A stretch of 64,000 nt of DNA from Marinobacter sp. Arc7-DN-1 (GTDB taxonomy: Bacteria > Pseudomonadota > Gammaproteobacteria > Pseudomonadales > Oleiphilaceae), in the NCBI RefSeq assembly GCF_003441595.1, contig NZ_CP031848.1:744001-808000 (forward strand), written 5' to 3'. A program made the position numbers and the translations under genes. Below, piece after piece: positions 27,371 through 37,185 of this stretch. Below the pieces are notes generated by a model. It saw only the letters and a list, made by a program, of their open reading frames with translations, was not told where the DNA came from and searched no databases. Numbering within the stretch: the first letter of the stretch is position 1; every line of letters starts with the position of its first letter.

Positions 27371-28370
27371 GGCTCCCGGCCCCGGCAACAATGCCGGGTT
27401 CCATTTCCAGACAAACTCCGAATCGCTTCTCAACGGATTTCCGGATCTCCTCCGCCAGCGCCAGAATGTCTCTGCCACTGCCGCCGGAGTGATTAATGAG
27501 AACCAGCGCCTGACGGTTGTGAACACCCACCCGGGCATTCCGGAAACCTTTCCAGCCACTCTGGTCAATTAACCAGGCCGCGGCCAGTTTAATGCCATGC
27601 TCCTGAGGGTAACCGACAATATCCGGATGTTGCGTTCTGAGCGAATCGAACTGCGCCACATCCACCACCGGGTTCTTGAAGAAGCTGCCTGCGTTGGGAA
27701 TGATGGCCGGGTCCGGCAGCTTTCGCCTCCGGATCGCCATGACCGCCTCGGCGACATCCAGGGCGTTCAGAGCAGAGTCCGGCGTATCGCCGAGATACTC
27801 CTGCAGGTCACGGTAACCCAGTGCCAGGGGCTTGTTACGGGATAGCCCCAGGCGGATTTCCGTAATCACGAAACGACCGGGGGTGTGCCTGAACAGGCTA
27901 TCGCGATAGCCGAAGCGGCACTCGGCATTGTTGAGGGCAACCAACTCACCGGTGGTGCGATCCAGTGCCGTGACCGATTCCAGGCAGTCACATAGCTCAA
28001 CCCCATAGGCGCCAATATTCTGAACCGGGGCAGCACCTGCAGTGCCCGGAATCAGGGCCAGATTCTCAATACCGCGATAACCGGCCCTGGCAGCGTACAG
28101 GACAGCCTCGTGCCAGTTCTCTCCGGCGCCCAGAACCAGCGTGGCCCGGTGATCAACGACTCGCTCCCAGCTCCGCCCCCGGATGGCCATGCGAACAACC
28201 AGCCCCCGGAAATCACCGGCAAACACCAGATTACTTCCACCGCCGAGAATCAGAGTCTTGTGCGGCCCTTTTGCTGCCCACTCCAGCGACCAGGCCAGCT
28301 CGGCAGCACTTTCGACCTCGACAAAAAAACGGGCCCGGGCAGACACACGAAGCGTGTTCAGCGACTCCAT
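27366..28370 (-). CDS. murB: UDP-N-acetylenolpyruvylglucosamine reductase
   Basis: FAD-dependent reduction giving UDP-MurNAc for peptidoglycan. Substrate/FAD motifs are GGGSNLVFAGDFRGLVV, IPGTAGAAPVQNIGAYGVE and the catalytic serine in PNAGSFFKNPVV. I prefer ATG 28370 (MESLNTLRVSARARFFVEVE), which matches the family N-terminus. A TTG at 28406 gives 12 more residues and overlaps the small remnant upstream by 4 bp, so it may be used for coupling. Last gene of the exbB-to-murB minus-strand cluster. Confidence 0.93.
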   Translation of the reverse strand: MESLNTLRVSARARFFVEVESAAELAWSLEWAAKGPHKTLILGGGSNLVFAGDFRGLVVRMAIRGRSWERVVDHRATLVLGAGENWHEAVLYAARAGYRGIENLALIPGTAGAAPVQNIGAYGVELCDCLESVTALDRTTGELVALNNAECRFGYRDSLFRHTPGRFVITEIRLGLSRNKPLALGYRDLQEYLGDTPDSALNALDVAEAVMAIRRRKLPDPAIIPNAGSFFKNPVVDVAQFDSLRTQHPDIVGYPQEHGIKLAAAWLIDQSGWKGFRNARVGVHNRQALVLINHSGGSGRDILALAEEIRKSVEKRFGVCLEMEPGIVAGAGSL

Positions 28371-28402
28371 CTGAACGTCTTCCAGGATCTCCGGATTCTG
28401 CC

Positions 28403-28477
28403 TCAAGTCAGCCGCTCCCGGATACCGGCCAGCAAACCCGCAGTACCACAGGAATCAATGTCTACCTGTTCAGCCAT
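28403..28477 (-). pseudogene. Possible remnant of a low-molecular-weight protein-tyrosine phosphatase
   Basis: A 24-codon frame, overlapping the kdsB stop (ATGGCTGA), reads [20 protein letters not shown] and ends ERLT. VDIDSCGTAG resembles the conserved segment after the P-loop of LMW phosphatases, and AGLLAGIRERL resembles their C-terminus. In related gammaproteobacteria a phosphatase gene of this type sits exactly between kdsB and murB (from recall). The P-loop CxxxxxR is absent. I infer a large internal in-frame deletion; a chance short frame is the alternative. Confidence 0.4.
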
Positions 28478-29264
28478 TGTCGTTGCTTCTCCTTTCCAGC
28501 CATTCCCTCACCCGTTTCAGATCGCTTTCGGTATCCACACCGGCGGGCGGATTCACCGACGCCACATCCACGTGGATCCGGGCGCCGTTATACAGGGCCC
28601 GCAATTGCTCAAGGGACTCGGTGAACTCGGTTGGCGCGGGCGCCCAACGGACAAACTGCCCCAGCACCGAGACCCGGTAACCGTAGATGCCGATGTGCCG
28701 GAAGTAACCGATGTGATCAGGCATGGAAACGTCGACACGGGTCAAAGGCGTGCCATCCTGCCAATGGTCCCGGGCCCAGGGAATGGGCGCACGGCTGAAA
28801 TAATGGGCCATGCCCTGATGGTCGAACACCACCTTGACCACATTGGGGTTAAAAACCTGCTCCGGATCGTGGATGCGCTCGCACAGGGTGGCAATGGCGG
28901 CTTCCGGGTAAAACTCCAGATTGTCCGCCACCTGGTTGATCAGTTCCGGCGGAATCAGGGGCTCATCACCCTGCACGTTAACGACACGATGGTCCGGTTC
29001 AAAACCGAGCGCCCGGGCAACTTCTTCCAGCCGGTCAGTACCGCTGGCATGGTTTGGCGATGTCATGACCACTTCCGCACCGAAGCCTTCGCAGACGCTC
29101 CGGATACGTTCGTTGTCGGTCGCGACAACCACCCGCCCTGCCCGACTTTCGCCGGCGCGGTCACAGACATGCTGAATCATGGGCTTTCCGGCGACATCCG
29201 CCAGCGGCTTTCCGGGAAGGCGGGTGGAGGCATACCGGGCCGGAATCACAACAGTAAAAGACAT
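28470..29264 (-). CDS. kdsB: 3-deoxy-manno-octulosonate cytidylyltransferase
   Basis: Activates KDO as CMP-KDO for lipopolysaccharide inner core. The 264-residue protein begins [20 protein letters not shown] (nucleotide-binding, residues 1-20), with [10 protein letters not shown] and the [10 protein letters not shown] metal/substrate motif. It lies 28 bp after ycaR in the lpxK-ycaR-kdsB-murB order seen in related bacteria. Confidence 0.97.
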   Translation of the reverse strand: MSFTVVIPARYASTRLPGKPLADVAGKPMIQHVCDRAGESRAGRVVVATDNERIRSVCEGFGAEVVMTSPNHASGTDRLEEVARALGFEPDHRVVNVQGDEPLIPPELINQVADNLEFYPEAAIATLCERIHDPEQVFNPNVVKVVFDHQGMAHYFSRAPIPWARDHWQDGTPLTRVDVSMPDHIGYFRHIGIYGYRVSVLGQFVRWAPAPTEFTESLEQLRALYNGARIHVDVASVNPPAGVDTESDLKRVREWLERRSNDNG

Positions 29265-29292
29265 GGTGTAGCTACCCTGATGACCTCTGGTT

Positions 29293-29481
29293 TCAACGCT
29301 TGTGCAGGCGCTCGTCGGTGGAGAGCGTCCGGGCCTCGCTGGCCAGCATCACCGGAATCCCCTCACGGATCGGGAACGCCATGGCATCCTGATAACAGAT
29401 CAGCTCGGTTCGGGCGTCGTTGAGCTTCAGATCTCCCTTGCAGACCGGACAGGCCAGCATTGCCAACAATTTTTTATCCAT
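29293..29481 (-). CDS. ycaR: Trm112-like zinc-ribbon protein (YcaR type)
   Basis: A 62-residue UPF0434/Trm112-family protein, [20 protein letters not shown] at the start with a CPVC zinc-knuckle half and [12 protein letters not shown]. The first Cys pair is intact; the second is reduced to one Cys in LICYQD, common in this family. It lies between lpxK and kdsB (19 and 28 bp gaps), its conserved place; the function in bacteria is poorly defined. Confidence 0.92.
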   Translation of the reverse strand: MDKKLLAMLACPVCKGDLKLNDARTELICYQDAMAFPIREGIPVMLASEARTLSTDERLHKR

Positions 29482-29500
29482 GGTGTTTACTCACTCGCTA

Positions 29501-30526
29501 TCAAGAAGTTAACTGTTCGGAGCACTGGCGAACCCGGGCCAGAAGAGCGTCCCGGAACCGGTCCGGCAACCTGGCCTCAACGGTCAGGCTCCAGGCGTTG
29601 TCGGGAGCGAAGCCACGGCACTTCACCGCGTCCTTCGCAGTCATAACGATCAAATCATTCGGGCAGGCATTCAGGTCGGCAACGCGGAAGCGATGATGAT
29701 CCGGGAAAGCTGCCTCGGTAACCACGGCGCCCAGTGCCCTGAGTGTATCGAAAAAACGGGACGGATTGCCGATTCCCGCCACGGCCCTTACGGACAGCCC
29801 TTTCAGATCGGAGATGGGCCGGGGTTTACCGGTCCTGACGTGAACCAGGGTTCCGGGTTCGAGTACCATTGAATAGATCTGTGGGTGCTCTATACCAGCA
29901 AAACTCCCCATGACCTGATCGGAATAATCCGTGCCGTTAACAATAACAAAATCCACGGAGGCGAGCCGGGAGAGCGGTTCGCGCAGTGGTCCGACCGGAA
30001 TCAGGGCACCGTTGCCAATGCCACGCTTGCCATCGAACACCGACAATTCCACATCCCGGGGCAGCTTGTAGTGCTGGAGACCGTCGTCACAGACCAACAG
30101 GTTTCCGAGATTATTGTCCAGGGCATATTCCGCCGCACGCCGGCGCCGGGGGTCCACAACAACCGGGCACCCGGTGCTGAGAGCCAGCATTACAGGCTCG
30201 TCGCCGGCCTCCAGGGGGCTGGTTCGGGCATTAACTTCCAGGGGGTAGTCAGCGGCCTTGCCGCCATACCCGCGGCTGAGGATCACCGGACACCACCCGT
30301 CACCGATCAGTTCCGAAACCAGCCAGGCGGTCAGGGGCGATTTGCCGGTACCACCTGCGGTGATATTGCCAACAACCACAACCGGAACCGGCAGCGAGAC
30401 ATCCCGGGCCTCCCACGCAGAACGGCGGCGGGCTTCCGAGAGGCCGCGGTATAGCCAGGAAAGAGGTGCAAGAAACCCCAGAGGACGATTTCTGCCATAC
30501 CAGAGACGATCTACCAACGAGCTCAT
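29501..30526 (-). CDS. lpxK: Tetraacyldisaccharide 4'-kinase
   Basis: Phosphorylates the lipid A precursor to lipid IVA at the inner membrane. The 341-residue protein has the P-loop GNITAGGTGKSPLTAWL (about residues 53-69) and the LSRGYGGK and DDGLQHYKL motifs of LpxK. Its ATG overlaps the msbA stop by 4 bp, coupling lipid A completion to its flippase. Confidence 0.97.
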   Translation of the reverse strand: MSSLVDRLWYGRNRPLGFLAPLSWLYRGLSEARRRSAWEARDVSLPVPVVVVGNITAGGTGKSPLTAWLVSELIGDGWCPVILSRGYGGKAADYPLEVNARTSPLEAGDEPVMLALSTGCPVVVDPRRRRAAEYALDNNLGNLLVCDDGLQHYKLPRDVELSVFDGKRGIGNGALIPVGPLREPLSRLASVDFVIVNGTDYSDQVMGSFAGIEHPQIYSMVLEPGTLVHVRTGKPRPISDLKGLSVRAVAGIGNPSRFFDTLRALGAVVTEAAFPDHHRFRVADLNACPNDLIVMTAKDAVKCRGFAPDNAWSLTVEARLPDRFRDALLARVRQCSEQLTS

Positions 30527-32301
30527 GACTGCTCACTGAACTGCATCTGGTGCAATTGAGCGTAGGCGCCACCAGTAGCAAGAAGTTCATCATGACGACC
30601 GGATTCAGCAATACGACCGTTTTCCATCACCAGTATCCGGTCTGCCTTTTCGATGGTGGACAGACGGTGTGCGATCACCAGGGTGGTACGTCCCCGCATC
30701 ACGGTTTCAAGGGCATCCTGAATGTGGCGTTCGGATTCCGTATCCAGCGCAGACGTGGCCTCATCCAGGATCAGGATCGGTGCATTCTTGAGCAATGCCC
30801 GGGCAATAGCGAGCCTCTGACGCTGGCCACCGGAAAGCATCACACCGTTATCACCAATCATGGTGTCCAGGCCTTCGGGCATCCGGTCAATGAACTCGAG
30901 AGCATGGGCCTTGGCCGCTGCCTCCCGGATTTCATCGCGACTGCAATCCCTGAGGGCACCATAGGCGATATTGGCGGCGATGGTATCGTTGAACAGCACA
31001 ACGCTCTGGGTGACCAGAGCGATCTGCGCCCGCAAGGCCTTCAGCGAGAAATCCCGCAGCGAATGGCCGTCGATGCGGATATCACCGCCGGTAAATTCAT
31101 AGAACCTCGGCAACAGGCTTACGAGTGTGGATTTTCCGCTTCCGGAGCGGCCGACCAGCGCAACACTCTGCCCCGCAGGAATCTGCAGCGAGATGCCTTC
31201 CAGTACATTGTCCAACTGGTCCCGATACCGGAAAGACACATCATTGAGCTCGATCTTGCCTTCGACACGGTCGGGGGAGTAGGTGCCCGGGTCCTGCTCC
31301 GGCGATTCGTCAATGGTTTCGAACACATCGTAAGCCGCCGCCACGCCCTTCTGTATCTTGGCGTGGACCGACGTCACCTGCCGGATGGGCTTGGCCATGG
31401 TGGTTGCCGCCGTGATAAAGGCCACGAGCTGGCCGGTGGTCATTCCACCCCGGATTTCCGGGGCCAGCATCATCCACACCAGACCGGCGATCGCGATGGC
31501 CACGAGTACCTGAATCACAGGAACACTGATCGCCTGAGTCGATGCCATCTTGAGGCTTTGCTTGAGGTTTTTGTCGTTAACGTCCCGAAAACGCTGGCGT
31601 TCGTAGTCTTCACCACCGAAGGTCCGCACCACCCGGTATCCGGTGATGGATTCGGAGGCCACATGGGTGATGTCTCCCATGGACCCCTGAATCCGCTTAC
31701 TGATTTTTCGGAAACGTTTGCTGGCATAACTCACCACCGCACCGATCAGCGGTCCGACGGCAAGGAATATCAGTGTAAGCTTCCAGTTGGTGTAAAACAT
31801 GTAGCCCAGCAGACCGATGATGGTCAGACCTTCCCGAAGGGTAATGGTGACGGCGTTGGTGGTGGCTTCCGCCACCTGCTCGACGTTGAAGGTAAGCTTG
31901 GAGACCAGACGCCCGGCCGCATTGTCATCAAAATACCGGGACGGCAATGTCATCAGGCGATTGAACACATCATTGCGCAGCGAGTTGATAACCTGACGAC
32001 CAACATAGCTGATGAAATACTGGCTCAGGAAGGTGCCCAGGCCCCTGAACGAAAATACCCCGACGATGACCAGGGTGAGCATCAGACGGTTCTGCTCGGT
32101 GGGGTTCTCGATGGCCGCAATCACGTATTCCATGGCGGCCGCCATGCCAGTTGATGCAGCAGCGTAAATGATGTTGCCGACCACAGCCAGGGAGAACGCC
32201 AGCAAGAAAGGCCTCACGTAGGCCAACAAACGCTTGTAGGTTTCCCAACTGCCGGCCGGCACTACCGGAGAGGGATCAGGCAGAGGCTCGGTTACCCTCA
32301 C
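30523..32301 (-). CDS. msbA: Lipid A flippase, ABC exporter
   Basis: Flips lipid A-core across the inner membrane. The 592-residue half-transporter has six transmembrane helices in its first ~320 residues. The ATPase then shows Walker A GRSGSGKSTLV, signature LSGGQRQRLAIA and Walker B ILILDEATSALD. It overlaps exbD upstream and lpxK downstream by 4 bp each, so four genes are translationally linked. Confidence 0.97.
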   Translation of the reverse strand: MRVTEPLPDPSPVVPAGSWETYKRLLAYVRPFLLAFSLAVVGNIIYAAASTGMAAAMEYVIAAIENPTEQNRLMLTLVIVGVFSFRGLGTFLSQYFISYVGRQVINSLRNDVFNRLMTLPSRYFDDNAAGRLVSKLTFNVEQVAEATTNAVTITLREGLTIIGLLGYMFYTNWKLTLIFLAVGPLIGAVVSYASKRFRKISKRIQGSMGDITHVASESITGYRVVRTFGGEDYERQRFRDVNDKNLKQSLKMASTQAISVPVIQVLVAIAIAGLVWMMLAPEIRGGMTTGQLVAFITAATTMAKPIRQVTSVHAKIQKGVAAAYDVFETIDESPEQDPGTYSPDRVEGKIELNDVSFRYRDQLDNVLEGISLQIPAGQSVALVGRSGSGKSTLVSLLPRFYEFTGGDIRIDGHSLRDFSLKALRAQIALVTQSVVLFNDTIAANIAYGALRDCSRDEIREAAAKAHALEFIDRMPEGLDTMIGDNGVMLSGGQRQRLAIARALLKNAPILILDEATSALDTESERHIQDALETVMRGRTTLVIAHRLSTIEKADRILVMENGRIAESGRHDELLATGGAYAQLHQMQFSEQS

Positions 32302-32723
32302 TGACTCTCAGCCTCCCGCTCCGTGGTGATGCTCAGCTTTGCAAACCCCAGGCGGCCGGCAACGTCCATGGCACGAACCACAAATTCGTGGGGGGTGCGG
32401 GCATCCGCCGTGATGATAAACGGCATCGAGCTGTTACCCTCCGCCAGCTCACGCACGCCCCGCTCCAGGGTTTCACGCCGGTTATTGACCAGCGTGCGGT
32501 CGTTCAGGATGTACTGCCCTTCGGCATTGATCACCACGTCAATTTGCTTGACCTCTGAGGCCTCCGCGGGTTCCCCGCTTGCCTCCGGCAGCTCCACCTG
32601 AAGGTGGCTCTCCCGGGTAAAGGTTGTGGAAACCATAAAGAAAATCAGCAGCAGGAACACCACATCGATCAATGGTGTCAGGTCAACCCCGACTTCCTGG
32701 CTTCTCTGGCGCTTGAACTTCAC
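32298..32723 (-). CDS. exbD: ExbD/TolR-family proton-channel subunit
   Basis: A 141-residue single-span protein with the transmembrane segment VDLTPLIDVVFLLLIFFMV (about residues 12-30), including the conserved Asp of the proton path, and a periplasmic domain. It works with ExbB to energise TonB-type or related envelope machines. There is no tonB or tolA nearby, and the fixed linkage to msbA/lpxK suggests an envelope role, which is inference. Confidence 0.93.
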   Translation of the reverse strand: MKFKRQRSQEVGVDLTPLIDVVFLLLIFFMVSTTFTRESHLQVELPEASGEPAEASEVKQIDVVINAEGQYILNDRTLVNNRRETLERGVRELAEGNSSMPFIITADARTPHEFVVRAMDVAGRLGFAKLSITTEREAESQ

Positions 32724-32728
32724 GGTGT

Positions 32729-33355
32729 TCAGGCTCCTTCCACGTCGATTTCGCGGTCTCCGTGCACAACCTCAACCAGCTTGATGGCTTCCTGCTCCAT
32801 GCCGACCACCAGCTCGTCTACCCTGCGGATAAAGTAGCGGTGACAGATCAACGCAGGGATGGCCACACTCAGGCCGGCAGCCGTGGTAATCAGCGCCTCG
32901 GAAATACCACCGGCCAGGTTGCCTGCGTTACCGACACCGGCCAGCTGAATCTCGGCAAACACCTTAATCATGCCGATGACCGTGCCCAGAAGCCCCAGCA
33001 GCGGTGTGATGGTGGCCACGGTGCCCAGCGGATTCAGGAAGCGCTCCAGGTCATGAATCACCTGACTGGCTTCGTGCTCAATACTCTCTTTCATGATTTC
33101 GCGGCCATGCTTGGCATTGATCAGGCCGCCGGCCAGAATCCGGCCCAGGGGAGATGATCCCTGCAGGGCTTTCAGTTTCCGGCCATTCAGTTCTTTTTTC
33201 TTGATCCAGCGCCACAGTTCGTTAATGGTCTGCGACGGCGCAACCCTGGAAGCACGAAGGGTCCAGAAACGTTCCAGAATGATGGCAAGTGCAAGTATGG
33301 AACAGGCAACAATTGGCACCATCAGAATGCCACCGGCTTTCAACAGCTCGAACAC
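32729..33355 (-). CDS. exbB: MotA/TolQ/ExbB-family proton-channel subunit
   Basis: A 208-residue inner-membrane protein with an N-terminal helix (GGILMVPIVACSILALAIIL) and a C-terminal pair of helices with the signature LLGLLGTVIGMIKVFAE. The GISEALITTAAGLSVAIPAL helix is typical of the family. It is the first gene of the exbB-exbD-msbA-lpxK-ycaR-kdsB-murB run, 5 bp before exbD and 72 bp from comEC upstream. Confidence 0.94.
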   Translation of the reverse strand: MFELLKAGGILMVPIVACSILALAIILERFWTLRASRVAPSQTINELWRWIKKKELNGRKLKALQGSSPLGRILAGGLINAKHGREIMKESIEHEASQVIHDLERFLNPLGTVATITPLLGLLGTVIGMIKVFAEIQLAGVGNAGNLAGGISEALITTAAGLSVAIPALICHRYFIRRVDELVVGMEQEAIKLVEVVHGDREIDVEGA

Positions 33356-33427
33356 GCTTGGTCTCCCTGGTTGTTTACAAGCCGCGCTACTTTAGCATAG
33401 CTACCCGTGGAGGCCACAGCGGCAATG

Positions 33428-35860
33428 TCACGGTATTTCACATTGATCACGGGTCAGCCCCGGGCCACCTATCCAGAATGGCGCCTCACGCCGCATTTCC
33501 TTTAACACCAACCGGTTATCGGCAATAGTCATCAATACGCTGCCGGAACAGGCGGTGTTCAGTGAGACCGCACCAGAGCGCCGGTAACGGGCGGTTACCA
33601 TCTGATGGGGATGACCATACCTGTGGCGGTATCCGGCGGTGTAGATGACCCAGTCGGGATCAAGCCCCTGAACCCAGGCTTCGGAAGAGGATGTCTTGCT
33701 GCCATGATGGGGAGCGAGGACCACCCGACTGCCCGAATGACGCAATTTCCCGCCGGCCGAAAGAAAGGCCAGATACTGCGACTCCATGGGGTCGGTAATA
33801 TCCCCGGGCAGTATCCATTCAATACCCGATTCGGGATGATGGATCCGGATTACACAGGACGCATCGTTGCCTTCGGAAACACCCTCCCCTTGCCAGTAGT
33901 CGATGGTCAGAGCGCCGAAGGTTTCAGTGGCCCGTTCACAGGGTACGGTGGGCACATCCGGAATTCGATTCCTGATTGCCCCGGTTTCACCGGCAACAAC
34001 GCGACCGATTTCGATCTGCTCCGCGAGCTCTGATACGCCTCCGGCATGATCACTGTCCCCATGACTTATCACCAGGGTATCGATTCTGTGGATGCCCTCT
34101 GCCTTCAGATTTGGCAACAGCGTCGACTCAACGGCTGAAAACACCCCGGGCACAGCCGGCCCGGTGTCGTAGACAAGGACCTCCCGGCCGTGACGGACAA
34201 GCACCGACAAGCCCTGCCCGACATCCCAAACCCGGATTTCGGGCTGAGCCACCCGGGAATTCTGCGGTAACGACGAGGATGAAGATCCCAGCCACACAAG
34301 CGCCGACACAACCGCCACCAGCCGAAACCCGGTGAATGGCGCAAGCACCATAAACACTGACAGCATCGATAAAGCAGCGATTTCTTCGGCGCTGGCAGCG
34401 ATTTCGGGCACCTGCCAGCGTGCGAGCCAGTCCAGAAAATGCCAGAGCAGACCGAGCACCAGATCAAATGCGGGCCCGAACAGGTTCGCCGCTTCCGGAA
34501 TAGCGGCAGTAATCAACCCGCCCGTGACCAGCAGAGGCATAACCACCAGGGATACCCAGGGAATGGAAATCAGGTTTGCCAGCAATCCCGCCAGGGGCTG
34601 CCCCTGCCCGAAGGTTTCCAGAACTGGCCATAAGCCAGAAAACACCGAGATCTGGGCAACCAACAGGCTACCCAACCACCCGGCGCCTGCCAGCCGCGCC
34701 GAGAATACAGCGATGAGTACCGCGACGGCAGCGAACGATAGCCAGAATCCCTGGTCCAGGGGTGCAAGAGGATCCAGCAGCAAAACCACCGCCAGAGCAA
34801 CCAGAAACGGTTGCCAGACGGATGACTGTCGGGCCAACAGAAGCAGCCAGCCGCCCACGATCACCATAACCAGTGCCCGGCGGGTGGGCACGGTAAAACC
34901 GGCCGCAAGAGCGTAGGCCAGGCAAGATACCACCACGAAAACAAAGACAATCCGGCGCCCATTGAGTTCGCTCACGCGGCGGGCCGGCCAGGCCAGCAAG
35001 AGGCGCCGACACAAAAAACCTGCACCCAGAGCGACCAGCCCCAGGTGCAAACCGGAGATCGCGACCAGATGAATGGTTCCCGTTGCTTTCAGAACGTCCC
35101 AGTGCTTCTGGGTCATGTACCCGCGATGACCAATCAACAGCGAGGAAGCCAGCGCGAAGTGTTCGGTGCCGCCGAACCGGTTTTGCACCCAGTCGCCCAG
35201 CGACAGGTGTGCACTCCGGTACTGGCAGTGCAGGGAACAAGGCACGGTTGGATCCACCTGAACACTACGGACATTTCCGGTGGCCTGGTACCCTTTGCGG
35301 AACAGCCAGTTTTCATACCGGAAACCCACCGGGTTGAGGTTCCCGTGTGGTCTTTTGAGCTTGACCTCCAGGCGCAAACGGGCCCCCGGTAATCTCTCTG
35401 CTGCGTGACCATACCAGGCCAGCCGCAGCAACTCGGGCGGACGCGTGCCCGGGACGTTTACCGGGGGAAGGTTATGCCAACGGGTAACACAGAAACTGAA
35501 GCGCAAACTGTCGAAACTTCCCGGTGACGGGATATCACACAGGTAACCGGATACCGACAGACGTTTCCCCTCGGCTTCAGGCGGCAACACTTCCGAAAGC
35601 TGGCTCCGGGCATGCCACGCTGCCCAGGAAAGTCCCACCAGAAAGCCAAGAGCCAGCACCGTTAACCGGCGGATCATGACAGACGCCGGACGGCAAAGGG
35701 TCAAAAAAAGCAGAAGTCCGGGTGCCGCCAGCCACTGCGGAGGTGGCAGTATCGACAGCCAATACAGTAAGATGACGCCACCAGAGAAGGCGATAACGCC
35801 CAGGACTGCGGCACCGCGCCTGCCCGGCGGGTACGGCGAGCGGTTCAGACTTCCGGACAA
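33428..35860 (-). CDS. comEC: ComEC/Rec2-family DNA uptake channel
   Basis: Inner-membrane channel for single-stranded DNA during natural transformation. The 810-residue protein has an N-terminal OB-like periplasmic domain, a multi-span competence domain (about 220-510; ISGLHLGLVALGAGF is the conserved ISGLHL motif) and a C-terminal metallo-beta-lactamase domain with SHGDSDHAGGVSEL. Length and all three domains are complete, so it may be functional. No other competence gene is in the window. Confidence 0.95.
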   Translation of the reverse strand: MSGSLNRSPYPPGRRGAAVLGVIAFSGGVILLYWLSILPPPQWLAAPGLLLFLTLCRPASVMIRRLTVLALGFLVGLSWAAWHARSQLSEVLPPEAEGKRLSVSGYLCDIPSPGSFDSLRFSFCVTRWHNLPPVNVPGTRPPELLRLAWYGHAAERLPGARLRLEVKLKRPHGNLNPVGFRYENWLFRKGYQATGNVRSVQVDPTVPCSLHCQYRSAHLSLGDWVQNRFGGTEHFALASSLLIGHRGYMTQKHWDVLKATGTIHLVAISGLHLGLVALGAGFLCRRLLLAWPARRVSELNGRRIVFVFVVVSCLAYALAAGFTVPTRRALVMVIVGGWLLLLARQSSVWQPFLVALAVVLLLDPLAPLDQGFWLSFAAVAVLIAVFSARLAGAGWLGSLLVAQISVFSGLWPVLETFGQGQPLAGLLANLISIPWVSLVVMPLLVTGGLITAAIPEAANLFGPAFDLVLGLLWHFLDWLARWQVPEIAASAEEIAALSMLSVFMVLAPFTGFRLVAVVSALVWLGSSSSSLPQNSRVAQPEIRVWDVGQGLSVLVRHGREVLVYDTGPAVPGVFSAVESTLLPNLKAEGIHRIDTLVISHGDSDHAGGVSELAEQIEIGRVVAGETGAIRNRIPDVPTVPCERATETFGALTIDYWQGEGVSEGNDASCVIRIHHPESGIEWILPGDITDPMESQYLAFLSAGGKLRHSGSRVVLAPHHGSKTSSSEAWVQGLDPDWVIYTAGYRHRYGHPHQMVTARYRRSGAVSLNTACSGSVLMTIADNRLVLKEMRREAPFWIGGPGLTRDQCEIP

Positions 35861-35941
35861 TCCTTGTCCTCCCGTATGTCACATTCACCGGCGACATCCG
35901 ATGTGCCGGTTTTTTAACTCCGTTTAAAGGCAGAACTTCCA

Positions 35942-36487
35942 ATGCCGAAGAAGTTCATGAAACGCTATCTGCCCTCACCAGAGAAGGTGCAAGCGATGCA
36001 GTCGCTGAGCTTTCTGGGCGATATCCTTCACGAGCCCAATCTCTGGCATATCAATCGCCACAGTGTTGCCCGCGCCTTTCTCGTCGGCGTCTGGTTCTGT
36101 TTCATACCCATGCCCTTCCAGATGCTTGCTGCTGCATTTTTCGCGATCTGGTTCAACGCCAATCTGCCGCTGTCGGTTGTTCTGGTCTGGATCAGCAATC
36201 CGGTAACCATGCCACCGATTTTCTACTTCAATTACAAAGTCGGGGCCTGGGCCCTTAGCCGCCCGGTTCTCAGTTTCGAGTTTCAGCTGTCATGGTCCTG
36301 GATCACTGAACGGCTCATGGACATAGGCATCCCTCTGTATCTTGGATCCCTCATTGTTGCGACCGTGTCAGCCTGCCTCGCTTACCTGGTCATCCAGTTC
36401 CTGTGGCGCCGGAAAATACGCACAGACTGGCAGGTGCGGCGGATCAATCGCCGGAAACGTCGTCGGGAGACCGATCAGACTTCCTGA
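35942..36487 (+). CDS. DUF2062 membrane protein
   Basis: A 181-residue protein beginning MPKKFMKRYLPSPEKVQAM, with transmembrane helices around FLVGVWFCFIPMPFQMLAAA and LPLSVVLVWISNPVTMPPIF, the DUF2062 core, and a strongly basic C-terminus (RRINRRKRRRE). The function of the family is unknown. It diverges from comEC by 81 bp and its 3' end overlaps the lolD 3' end by 13 bp on the other strand. Confidence 0.9.
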   Translation: MPKKFMKRYLPSPEKVQAMQSLSFLGDILHEPNLWHINRHSVARAFLVGVWFCFIPMPFQMLAAAFFAIWFNANLPLSVVLVWISNPVTMPPIFYFNYKVGAWALSRPVLSFEFQLSWSWITERLMDIGIPLYLGSLIVATVSACLAYLVIQFLWRRKIRTDWQVRRINRRKRRRETDQTS

Positions 36488-37185
36488 ATCAGCCGACCCT
36501 GTTCAAGCCGTAATACCCGCCCCAGACTCCGGGCCATCTTCATGTCATGGGTAACCATGACAAATGCAATGCCCAGCTGATCCCGAAGAGACTCGATCAG
36601 CGACCTGACCCCTTCTCCCGTGTGCTCGTCAAGGTTGCCGGTTGGTTCATCCATCAATACACAATCCGGCTCATTGACCAGTGCCCGGGCAATGGCCACC
36701 CGCTGACGCTCGCCGCCCGACAGTTCACCCGGCTTGTGGGTCAGTCGCGCAGCAAGGCCAACTCTGCCTAACAGCGTTTCCGCTTTCTTCCGGGCGTCAG
36801 CGACCGCCATGCCACCCAGTACGCAGGGCATCATGACGTTTTCCAGTGCCGAGAATTCCGGCAGCAAATGATGAAACTGGTACACAAACCCAAGGTAACG
36901 GTTACGGAACCTGGCGCGGCCGGCTTCGGAAAGCCGGTGAATATCCTTGCCGCAAATGGAAATCTGGCCCGATGAGGGCTTGTCCAGCCCGCCAAGCAGG
37001 TTGAGCAGGGTGGTTTTACCGGCGCCACTGCTGCCAACAATGGCGACCGTTTCTCCGGGCGCCACTTCCAGAGAAATATCCGAAAAAATGGTGAGTTTTT
37101 CGGGGCCCTCACTGTAGGTACGGGTCACCTGCCGACAGTCAATCACCAGGGATGAATCCACCATAGCCGAATGTTCCTTACTCAT
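36475..37185 (-). CDS. lolD: Lipoprotein-releasing ABC transporter ATPase
   Basis: Cytoplasmic ATPase of the Lol system that extracts outer-membrane lipoproteins from the inner membrane. The 236-residue protein has Walker A GSSGAGKTTLLNLLGGLD, signature LSGGERQRVAIARAL and Walker B CVLMDEPTGNLD. Its ATG overlaps the lolC/E stop by 8 bp, indicating co-translation with its membrane partner. Confidence 0.96.
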   Translation of the reverse strand: MSKEHSAMVDSSLVIDCRQVTRTYSEGPEKLTIFSDISLEVAPGETVAIVGSSGAGKTTLLNLLGGLDKPSSGQISICGKDIHRLSEAGRARFRNRYLGFVYQFHHLLPEFSALENVMMPCVLGGMAVADARKKAETLLGRVGLAARLTHKPGELSGGERQRVAIARALVNEPDCVLMDEPTGNLDEHTGEGVRSLIESLRDQLGIAFVMVTHDMKMARSLGRVLRLEQGRLIQEV

